Positions 43,213 through 50,230 of a stretch of DNA of 54,207 nucleotides are shown one piece after another; the stretch's first letter is position 1; every line of letters begins with the position of its first letter. Made by a program: the position numbers and the translations under genes. This DNA comes from Candidatus Desulfovibrio gallistercoris (GTDB taxonomy: Bacteria; Desulfobacterota; Desulfovibrionia; Desulfovibrionales; Desulfovibrionaceae). Under the pieces are notes generated by a model. That model saw nothing but the letters and a program-made list of their open reading frames with translations, did not search any database and was not told the origin of the DNA. Location: the NCBI GenBank assembly GCA_019118745.1, contig DWYJ01000031.1, forward strand, positions 1 to 54,207, read 5' to 3'.

Positions 43213-44907
43213 TTACTTGCCCACGAAATCGGTGATGGGCGGGCACATGTCATTGCACTCGGCTTCGATGAGCACGGGCTTTTCGCTCTGACGCGCCTTT
43301 TCCAGCGCCTGCTGCAACTCGTCCACCGTACCGGCGTGCATGGCTTCGAAGCCGCAGGCCCGGGCGATGGCCACATGGTCGATGGGCGACATGAAGACGG
43401 AGGTGCTGTTCTTGCCGTAGTGCTGGTGCTCGGAGGTCTTCACGTAACCGAGCACGCCGTTCCTGATGACCACGAGCGTCACCTTGAGCTTCTGATGCAC
43501 GGCCACTTCCATCTCCGACCAGACATGGGCAAAGCCGCCGTCGCCGGTGACGCAGAAGATGGGAGCGTCCGGACGGGCCACGGCCGCGCCGATGGCCATG
43601 GGCAGGCCCCAGCCCAGCCCGGCCATGCCGCGCGGGGTGATGAAGCGCTGGCCGCACTTGAGGGCCCGCAGGTTGTTGGACACCCAGATGGACGAGAAGC
43701 TGGCGTCGGCGACGACGATGCTGTCGGGCGTGACGACCTGCTGCAACTTGTCCATGACCTGGGCCGGATGCATGGGCGAGAAGGGCTTGGCGAGCAGTTC
43801 GCGCATCTCTTCCTCATGGCGCTTGCGGCCCTCGGCGATGCGGGCCTCCAGGGCGGCGCGGGCGGCCCGGCGCTTGCCGGCATCCATGCCGCGCATGATC
43901 TCGGCCAGCGCTTCCAGCGTCAGGCGGGCATCGCCCACGAGGCGCTGCGCCTCATAGTTGCGCCCCACTTCGGAACCGTCCATGTCGATGTGGGCGAAGC
44001 GCGCGCTCTCAGGATACAGCCGCCAGGAGTCCGTGGCGTTCTGGTCGGTACGCGTCCCCACCAGCAGCACGAAGTCGGCTTCTTCCAGCAGGGGGCGCTG
44101 ATGACGGCTCATGGAGCAGGGGCCGAGGGCATTGGCCATGACGCCCAGCGACAGCGGATGCAGCTCGCTCACGCTGCCCTTGCCCATGACGGTGGTCGCC
44201 ACCGGCAGGGCGAACTCTTCCTGCAGGGCGGCCAGGGCCTCGCAGGCGGAGGAGAGGTGCACGCCGCCGCCGGCGATGATCACCGGATTACGGCTGTCCA
44301 GCAGCGCCTTTGCCACATCCTCGATGGCGTCCCGGCCCGGCATGACCCGGTCGAGCGGGTAATGGCCCAGGCTGGCCGTGCGCGAGGTCGGCGCGGCGGG
44401 CAGATCGAGCATGTCGTTGGGGATGAGCAGCACCGCCGGGCCGGGACGGCCCGAGCAGGCGGCGGCAAAGGCCTGATCCACATAGGCTTCCACGCGTTCG
44501 GGCGTGGTCACGCGGCGCGTCCACTTGGTGCAGGCGGAAAAGAGCCGGATGTGATCGAACTCCTGGAAGGCGTTCCTGTCCTCGTTCTTCAGCGGGATCT
44601 CCTGCAGCAGCACGACCAGCGGGATGGAGGACTTGAGCGCTTCGGCGGCAGCGGCGACCACCAGCGTGGCGGCCGGGCCGTTCTGGGCGATCATGACGCC
44701 GGGGCGCTTGCTGACGCGGGCATACCCGTCCGCCATGTAGCCGCCGCCATTCTCGGTCCGGTAGGTGATCTGGCGAAGCCCCAGCTCTTCAAAGGGGATG
44801 CTCAGGCCCTGCGGCAGTCCCTGGCCGAAGAATTCATGGATGCCGTGACGGAGCAGCATCTTGCCGATGCTGTGGCCTACGCTGTTCATGCCGGATGCGT
44901 CTTTCAT
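43213..44907 (-). CDS. Thiamine-diphosphate-dependent enzyme, acetolactate synthase-like
   Basis: The protein has 564 residues and is the second ThDP enzyme of the window. Catalytic Glu52 lies in TYRTENGGGYMADGYARVS, where most relatives have RHEQ. The ThDP/Mg motif is GDGGFAHVW (455) with Asn483. It has no biosynthetic small subunit partner. It lies between TctC and an SDR in an operon that starts at a sigma-54 promoter, so a catabolic decarboxylase or C-C lyase is more likely than acetolactate synthase. The product could be the aldehyde used by the downstream alcohol dehydrogenase and AOR. AAGGAG precedes the ATG. Confidence 0.85.
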   Translation of the reverse strand: MKDASGMNSVGHSIGKMLLRHGIHEFFGQGLPQGLSIPFEELGLRQITYRTENGGGYMADGYARVSKRPGVMIAQNGPAATLVVAAAAEALKSSIPLVVLLQEIPLKNEDRNAFQEFDHIRLFSACTKWTRRVTTPERVEAYVDQAFAAACSGRPGPAVLLIPNDMLDLPAAPTSRTASLGHYPLDRVMPGRDAIEDVAKALLDSRNPVIIAGGGVHLSSACEALAALQEEFALPVATTVMGKGSVSELHPLSLGVMANALGPCSMSRHQRPLLEEADFVLLVGTRTDQNATDSWRLYPESARFAHIDMDGSEVGRNYEAQRLVGDARLTLEALAEIMRGMDAGKRRAARAALEARIAEGRKRHEEEMRELLAKPFSPMHPAQVMDKLQQVVTPDSIVVADASFSSIWVSNNLRALKCGQRFITPRGMAGLGWGLPMAIGAAVARPDAPIFCVTGDGGFAHVWSEMEVAVHQKLKVTLVVIRNGVLGYVKTSEHQHYGKNSTSVFMSPIDHVAIARACGFEAMHAGTVDELQQALEKARQSEKPVLIEAECNDMCPPITDFVGK

Positions 44908-44988
44908 GGGTAAAACTCCTTGTTGAGCGCGATGCGCGGATGTTCTTTGTTACGCGTAGCGGGATGCCGTCTGCGAGGATGTATCGTT

Positions 44989-45939
44989 TTACTTGGCGAT
45001 CAGACCGTTTTCTTCCAGGATCTTCTTGTACTGTGCCAGTTCTTCATAGTACCGCTCACGAAATTCCTTGCCGGACATCCAGTGGGCGGCCGTCTTGATG
45101 CGGATGGCCTCCTTCTTGAAATCTTCGCTCTCCACCACTTCCTTCATGACCTTCTCCAGGGTCGCCTTGGCTTCGTCAGGCATGCCCTTGGGAGCGACGA
45201 TGCCCATCCAGTGGGCAAATTCCATATCCAGTCCGCACTCCTTGGCGGTGGGGATATCGGTAAGGTTGCCGGCCCGCTCCGGAGCAAACTGCATCAGGCC
45301 GAAGATGTCGTAGGAAGAGAGCGCCGCCGGAGCATCGGCAAAAAGGTGGGTGCGGCCGGCCATCATGTCCTTGAAGATCTCCGTGCTGTTGCGGTAGGGG
45401 ATGACGCGCATCTTCAGGTTGAAATGCTTGAGCATGGCCAGCATGGGCACATGGGTCATGTTGCCCTTGGCGGTGATGCCCACCACGAACTTGTTGGGAT
45501 TCTTGCTGACGACATCCTTGAACTCCTCGAAGTTCTTCCAGGGAGCGTTCTTGGAGCTCATGATGACCACAGGCTGCATGACGGCCATGCCGATGAAGTC
45601 GAAATCATCGACGGTATAGGGCAGCTTCATGAGATGCGGCTGCAGGCACATGGTGCCGATGGGCATATAGCCGAGGGTATAGCCGTCCGCCTTGGCCGAG
45701 GCCGTCTGGAAGGCCCCCAGCGTGCCCGCCGCGCCGGAGATGTTCTGCACCACGATGGACTTGCCGAGCTTCTTCTCCATCATGCCGGAAAGCAGGCGGG
45801 CGGGGATGTCGGTGCCGCCGCCGGCGCCGAAGGGAACGATGAGCGTGATGGGCCGTTCGGGATAGGCCGCCCAGGCGCTGCCTGCCGCCACCAGAAGCAT
45901 CAGCGAGGACAACACGATCTTGCGTAGGACTCTGAACAT
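44989..45939 (-). CDS. tctC: Tripartite tricarboxylate transporter binding protein (TctC/Bug family)
   Basis: This 316-residue periplasmic protein has a 24-residue signal peptide (cut after GSAWA). The Bug-family start is YPERPITLIVPFGAGGGTDIPARL, which forms the carboxylate pocket, and GAAGTLGAFQTA follows. It delivers an organic acid to TctAB. GGAG precedes the ATG. The order tctB, tctA, tctC is as in many TTT operons. The ligand is unknown. Confidence 0.93.
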   Translation of the reverse strand: MFRVLRKIVLSSLMLLVAAGSAWAAYPERPITLIVPFGAGGGTDIPARLLSGMMEKKLGKSIVVQNISGAAGTLGAFQTASAKADGYTLGYMPIGTMCLQPHLMKLPYTVDDFDFIGMAVMQPVVIMSSKNAPWKNFEEFKDVVSKNPNKFVVGITAKGNMTHVPMLAMLKHFNLKMRVIPYRNSTEIFKDMMAGRTHLFADAPAALSSYDIFGLMQFAPERAGNLTDIPTAKECGLDMEFAHWMGIVAPKGMPDEAKATLEKVMKEVVESEDFKKEAIRIKTAAHWMSGKEFRERYYEELAQYKKILEENGLIAK

Positions 45940-45971
45940 AAGCTTTCTCCTGTACGGTTGGATGGTTTCGA

Positions 45972-47480
45972 TTAGTTGCCTTCAGCGGCGGCCCGTGCGG
46001 CCTGTCTGCCGCGCCAGGCCTGCACCTGCGGGACCACGATGAGCAGCAGCACGATGCACAGCAGCACCAGCGCTATGGGCGACGAGAGGACATAGGAGGC
46101 CCAGGAATCCTCACCCTTGAAGAGGATCATCTGCCCGATGCTGATCTCGAACTGCTGGCCCAGCACGAAGCCGATGACCAGCGGAGGCGCCGGGAAGCCC
46201 AGGCGGCGCATCAGGTAGGCGCCGATGCCGGCCAGCACCGTCACGAAGACGTCGAAGACGTTGCCGCGCGAGCCGTAGGAGCCCAGGATGCAGAGCACCG
46301 TGATGAAGCCCATGAGCAGCTGTTCGGGGATGCGCAGCAGCGCCGAGAACATGCGGGTCGTGATGACGCAGGCGGGGTACATGAGGATATTGGCGATCAT
46401 GAGCACCACGAAGATGGCGTAGACCATGCCCTGGTTCTCGGTCATGAGGCGTACGCCGGGCGTGATGCCGTGGATGGTCAGGGTGGCGAGCATGATGGCG
46501 GTCACGGGGTCGCCGGGGATGCCCAGCGCCAGCGAGGGGACCATGGCCCCGCCGGTAACGGCGTTATTGGAGGATTCGGCGGCGATGATGCCGTCCGGTT
46601 CGCCCTTGCCGATCTGTTCCTTGTTGGGCGAGGAGCGCTTGGCTTCGCCGTAGCTGATGAAAGCCGCGGTGGCCGCGCCCGTGCCGGGCAGGATGCCCAC
46701 GCAGGTGCCGATGATGGACGACTTGATGAGGCCCTTGATGCGGCCCCGCCATTCCGACAGGCGCGGCAGCTCGACCCGGCAGGCGGTCACGTCGCCGCCG
46801 GCGGGTTCACGCAGCATGCGTTCCACACGGTCCAGCACCTCGGCCAGCGCGAACACGCCGACGATGACCGCCACAAGGTCGATGCCGCTGTTGAGCGAGA
46901 ACATGCCGAAGGTGAAGCGGGATTCCGCGGAAAAAGGCGACATGCCCACGCAGGCCAGCAGCAGGCCCAGCACCCCCATGGCGATGCCCTTGAACTGGTT
47001 ATCCATGGACACGCTGGAGATGCAGGTCAGCCCCATGAGGATGAGGGCAAAGGTCTCCAGCGGGCCGAATTGCAGGGCGAAGCGCGCGATCTGCGGCGCG
47101 GCCAGCGCGAGGACGATGCAGGAGAACACCCCGCCGAAGATGGAGGCGGCCAGCGCCCAGCCAATGGCCTTGCCCGCCTTGCCCGCACGGGCCATGGGGA
47201 AGCCGTCGAACGCGGTGGCCGCGGACTGGGGCGTGCCGGGCGTGTTGATGAGCACGGCGGAAATGGAGCCGCCGCAGATGGAGCCGCAGTAAACGCCGAG
47301 CAGCATGGCGATGGCCGCGACGCTGTGCATGCTGAAGGTGAACGGCAGGCAGATGGTGATGGCGACGACGGAGCCCAGGCCCGGCAGCGCGCCGATGATC
47401 ATGCCCACGAGCGTCCCGACAAAATTCATGGCCAGCGTCAATGGGTCGATGGCGGCCAGAAAAGCATCAAGTATTTGCAT
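45972..47480 (-). CDS. tctA: Tripartite tricarboxylate transporter large permease (TctA)
   Basis: This 502-residue protein has about 12 membrane helices. The TctA signatures are GTLVGMIIGALPGLGSVVAI (about 20-40), YGGSICGG-type CGSICGGSISAVLINTPGTP (about 65-85) and GILPGTGAATAAFISYGEAKR (about 260-280). It uses the ion gradient to import the acid bound by TctC. It starts 65 nt after tctB with GGAG upstream. Confidence 0.95.
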   Translation of the reverse strand: MQILDAFLAAIDPLTLAMNFVGTLVGMIIGALPGLGSVVAITICLPFTFSMHSVAAIAMLLGVYCGSICGGSISAVLINTPGTPQSAATAFDGFPMARAGKAGKAIGWALAASIFGGVFSCIVLALAAPQIARFALQFGPLETFALILMGLTCISSVSMDNQFKGIAMGVLGLLLACVGMSPFSAESRFTFGMFSLNSGIDLVAVIVGVFALAEVLDRVERMLREPAGGDVTACRVELPRLSEWRGRIKGLIKSSIIGTCVGILPGTGAATAAFISYGEAKRSSPNKEQIGKGEPDGIIAAESSNNAVTGGAMVPSLALGIPGDPVTAIMLATLTIHGITPGVRLMTENQGMVYAIFVVLMIANILMYPACVITTRMFSALLRIPEQLLMGFITVLCILGSYGSRGNVFDVFVTVLAGIGAYLMRRLGFPAPPLVIGFVLGQQFEISIGQMILFKGEDSWASYVLSSPIALVLLCIVLLLIVVPQVQAWRGRQAARAAAEGN

Positions 47481-47545
47481 CTGTTTCTCCAGTGCTCCCT
47501 GCTGGGAGCGTTACCGTGGGAAGAACGACAGGCTTTCCGCGCCTC

Positions 47546-47992
47546 TTACAGGAGGAATCCCCGTGGCAGAGCGATGGACAGGACGTAGTTGAAGAGCAGC
47601 CAGATGCTCCCCACGCCCGCCAGATTGGAAAGCACGAGGGACTTCCAGTTGTGCCAGCCCATCGTATAGCCCACGGCGCAGGCGGCCACGAAGCTGGTGA
47701 CGCCGAAGCCCACCACATCCAGCAGCAGGGCATAGAGCACGAGGATGCCCGCCACGGCCGCGGTCCGCAGGGAAAAGAGCGGCAGGTCGTTGTCCGACGA
47801 CTTCCGGGCGGGACTGACGATGATCAGCAGGCCCAGCGCCATGAATATCCAGATCAGCACCTTGGGGTAGTCCATGGGGTGGGGCCCATCGTCGGTGTTG
47901 AGGCTTTCAAAGGCATAGGCCTGCGTCAGCAGGATGATGCCGAGCGCGATGATGATCAGCCCGCCCAGCAGGTTCTCGCGTGAAATCTTCAT
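47546..47992 (-). CDS. tctB: Tripartite tricarboxylate transporter small permease (TctB)
   Basis: This 148-residue protein has four predicted helices (about 9-27, 46-60, 77-110 and 120-140). The typical TctB tail GWHNWKSLVLSNLAGVG lies before the last helix. AAGGAAA lies before the ATG. It forms the membrane complex with TctA. It lies 24 nt after the dehydrogenase gene and belongs to the same operon. Confidence 0.85.
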   Translation of the reverse strand: MKISRENLLGGLIIIALGIILLTQAYAFESLNTDDGPHPMDYPKVLIWIFMALGLLIIVSPARKSSDNDLPLFSLRTAAVAGILVLYALLLDVVGFGVTSFVAACAVGYTMGWHNWKSLVLSNLAGVGSIWLLFNYVLSIALPRGFLL

Positions 47993-48016
47993 ACTGTCGT
48001 TTCCTTTTGTTGCGGG

Positions 48017-48982
48017 TTAGTCTCTGGCCGGCGTCAGGACATAGGGGATATCCTTGTCCAGCTGTTCCACGAACTTCCTCACGGCATGCAGACGGGCGTC
48101 ACGCCGCCGCAGCAGCTCCTCGTTCTCCTCGCCGTAGACGTAGAAGCCCTTGCCGGTCTTGATGCCCAGTTCATTGCGGCTGACATGCTCTTCCAGGAGA
48201 GCGGGGGGCGTTTCGTCGGTCACCAGGCCCATGGGGGCCTGCCGGTAATTGTTCAGCACGAGATCGAGCCCGCTGGAGTCGATGCGCGAAAGATACGGGA
48301 TCACGGCAAGGCGTCTGCCGAAACAGATGGAGGTCGCCGCGTCGATGTCCTGCGCGTCGGCCACGCCGTCGTGGATGAGCTGGAAGATCTCCTGATTGAA
48401 CGCCCGCTGGATGCGGTTGATGATGAAGCCCCTGGCAAACTTCTTGAGCACGATGGGGATCATCCCCATGTCGCGCAGACAGGTCAGGAAGGCCTCGACG
48501 ACCGCATCGTCCGTGGAGGGATGACGCACCACTTCCACCAGCGGCGTCAGGTGCGGCGGGATGAAGTAATGCGCCATCATGAGCTGCCGGTGCAGCTTTT
48601 CCGGCGCATGTTCGAAGATGTTCAGCACGGAGGTGTTGCTGGTGATGAGCGTGGCCGGGGTGATGTGCCCTGCCAGCGTCTCGTAGAACTGCCGCTTGAT
48701 AGTCGTGTTTTCCGAGATGACTTCGATGACGAGGTCCGCCCGGGGGCAGGAGGCAAAGCCATCCATCGTACAGGTGATGCGGGAAAGGATGCCTTCCGGG
48801 GACTCGCCGCCCGCGTAGGCATGGATGTCCTGCGCGGTCTTGGCGATGCGGCGCTTTGCCTCGTCCAGAGCTGCTTCACGGGTATCGGAAAGGATGACGT
48901 CGTGACCACCCGTCGCAAACAGCAACGCAATGGAGTGTCCCATTGTTCCCGCGCCGAATATGGTTACGTTGGTAAAGTTCAT
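48017..48982 (-). CDS. 3-Hydroxyacyl-CoA dehydrogenase family protein
   Basis: The protein has 321 residues. The NAD-binding Rossmann motif is TIFGAGTMGHSIAL (GxGxxG at 10-15). Further features are SNTSVLN, the catalytic His region AHYFIPPHLTPLVEVV and the C-terminal helical domain (GFIINRIQRAFNQE). The family includes 3-hydroxybutyryl-CoA dehydrogenase and the non-CoA lambda-crystallin/L-gulonate dehydrogenases; sequence alone does not separate them. The ATG at 48982 has GAGGAG upstream. It is the first gene of the TctBAC/ThDP operon, just behind a sigma-54 promoter. With no CoA ligase or transferase nearby, a free hydroxy-acid substrate is plausible. Confidence 0.87.
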   Translation of the reverse strand: MNFTNVTIFGAGTMGHSIALLFATGGHDVILSDTREAALDEAKRRIAKTAQDIHAYAGGESPEGILSRITCTMDGFASCPRADLVIEVISENTTIKRQFYETLAGHITPATLITSNTSVLNIFEHAPEKLHRQLMMAHYFIPPHLTPLVEVVRHPSTDDAVVEAFLTCLRDMGMIPIVLKKFARGFIINRIQRAFNQEIFQLIHDGVADAQDIDAATSICFGRRLAVIPYLSRIDSSGLDLVLNNYRQAPMGLVTDETPPALLEEHVSRNELGIKTGKGFYVYGEENEELLRRRDARLHAVRKFVEQLDKDIPYVLTPARD

Positions 48983-49043
48983 GCTTCTCCTCTTCCTTTC
49001 AGGTTGCTCTTTGCCGCTTGGGGCTCTTCCTGCCTTTTTCTTT

Positions 49044-49059
49044 TGCATCAAGGATGCCA
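49044..49059 (-). promoter_or_regulatory. Sigma-54 promoter of the TctBAC/ThDP/AOR operon
   Basis: The minus strand reads TGGCATCCTTGATGCA: the -24 box is intact, the -12 box is ATGC instead of TTGC, and GG and GC are 10 nt apart. The predicted start site is near 49033. Three activator boxes lie about 100-140 bp upstream. Confidence 0.75.
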
Positions 49060-49123
49060 CTTTTTATAATCCTTTAATTACAGCAAGTTAGATGAAAAAA
49101 GCTTTCTTGCTCCCCGCTGTTTA

Positions 49124-49178
49124 TGTTCAATATTTGGATACTATCCAACATTTGGATAATCTATCCAAATATTGAACA
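49124..49178. promoter_or_regulatory. Second array of palindromic activator (UAS) boxes
   Basis: The boxes are T1 TGTTCAATATTTGGATA (49124-49140), T2 TATCCAACATTTGGATA (49142-49158) and T3 TATCCAAATATTGAACA (49162-49178). They share the motif of the array at 34313-34386 and stand at a similar distance from their sigma-54 promoter. This is direct evidence that one regulator serves both operons. Confidence 0.8.
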
Positions 49179-49326
49179 GCATACCGTACACGCTCGTGCA
49201 CGCTCCGGGATACGCGCTCTTTGCGCCCTTCCGTCCGGCAGTCCTGTCCTGCGGAAAACGCCGTATTTTGTGGTCTGTCTCTCCCTTGACGGCATAGCCA
49301 TGATTATCTAAAAAAATAGTTTAATA

Positions 49327-49854
49327 TTGGGCTGCCGTCCGCCTTTCCATGCCGGACGGCTTTTTTCACCGCTGCCGGAGAAGGACAGTAGGGGACTGCT
49401 GGGGAAGCTGCTGCGGGCATTCCGCCCTGCCGGAAAGTCAAAGGAAGATATCCAGAGACTCACGGCCGCCGCCGAAGCCGGGGATGTTGCCGCGCAGTAC
49501 GAGCTGGCCATGCTGTACGGCCTCGGCAAGGACGTCGAACGGGACGACGCGCTGCCGCTGGAATGGGGACGCAAGGCCGCCGAACAGGGCCACGCCGAGG
49601 CGCAGTTCTTTCTGGCAAGCTGCTATCGGCTGGGTTCCGGCGTCGAGCGGGACGAGGAGCAGGTCTTCACCTGGGTCAGCAGATCCGCCGCACAGGGATT
49701 TGACGAGGCGCAATCCGGCCTCGGCATGTGCTATCATCTCGGTGAGGGCGTGCAGAAGGATGATGCCAAGGCCGTCCACTGGTTCCGCAAGGCCGCCGAA
49801 CAGGGGCATGCCGGCGCGCGGGGGGCGCTTGCTCACGCAAATGTTTCCGTTTGA
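49327..49854 (+). CDS. Short Sel1-repeat protein, start uncertain
   Basis: The open frame holds up to 175 codons from a TTG. About 100 residues (from AAEAGDVAAQYELAM on) form nearly three Sel1 repeats of 36 residues, ending HAGARGALAHANVSV. It lacks the membrane anchor of the larger neighbour. The TTG has no ribosome site, and the first codons lie within a terminator hairpin, so the true start is later (perhaps a non-ATG codon near 49390) or the gene is a 5'-truncated remnant. The last codons (NVSV and TGA) lie in the left end of a palindromic element, as in the big Sel1 gene. Sel1 repeats mediate protein contacts. Confidence 0.6.
   Translation: MGCRPPFHAGRLFSPLPEKDSRGLLGKLLRAFRPAGKSKEDIQRLTAAAEAGDVAAQYELAMLYGLGKDVERDDALPLEWGRKAAEQGHAEAQFFLASCYRLGSGVERDEEQVFTWVSRSAAQGFDEAQSGLGMCYHLGEGVQKDDAKAVHWFRKAAEQGHAGARGALAHANVSV
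49334..49367 (+). terminator. Rho-independent terminator ahead of the Sel1 genes
   Basis: A GCCGTCCG / CGGACGGC stem is followed by TTTTTT. No plus-strand gene precedes it within 12 kb. A weak promoter (TTGACG 49285, about 17 nt, TAAAAA) would give a transcript of only 50-60 nt, either a leader attenuator or a small RNA. Confidence 0.6.
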
Positions 49855-49980
49855 AACGCTTCGCCTTCCCAACCATACGGCCCGTCGTTTCGCGGAAAAA
49901 CGTGTTTTCCGCTTGGTTTTGGCCGGGCGGCGCTGTGCCGCCGCCTCGCGTTGCATCTTTTTCAAAGAGAAAACGCTCGA
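49837..49980 (+). repeat. Palindromic element, subfamily 1, copy I
   Basis: The left end is altered (GCAAATGTTTCCGTTTGAAACGC). The GCGGAAAAAC/GTTTTCCGC and GGCGGC/GCCGCC hairpins and the right end AAAACGCTCGA are intact. The stop codon of the short Sel1 gene (TGA, 49852-49854) falls inside it. The 49981-50230 stretch that follows has no recognisable feature besides the ribosome site of the next gene. Confidence 0.75.
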
Positions 49981-50230
49981 TCACCTTGAGGGCAAGAACG
50001 TCTGACGCGGCGGCGTGCGGGACACGGCCTTCCGTCCCGCCTGTCCGAACATCCCGTCCTCGCCAACGGCCTGCGCAAACGCCAGACCTTTTCCGCGCCC
50101 GACGCCGGACGCGGCCCGGCGGCCGCCCTTCCCTTGACATGGAAGACGAATCCCCCCAAGACATCCGGCATGTTTGCCTGCCGCTTCCCGGCGTCTGGCC
50201 CCGCATCCGCTCCACGAGGAGGTCCTCCAC

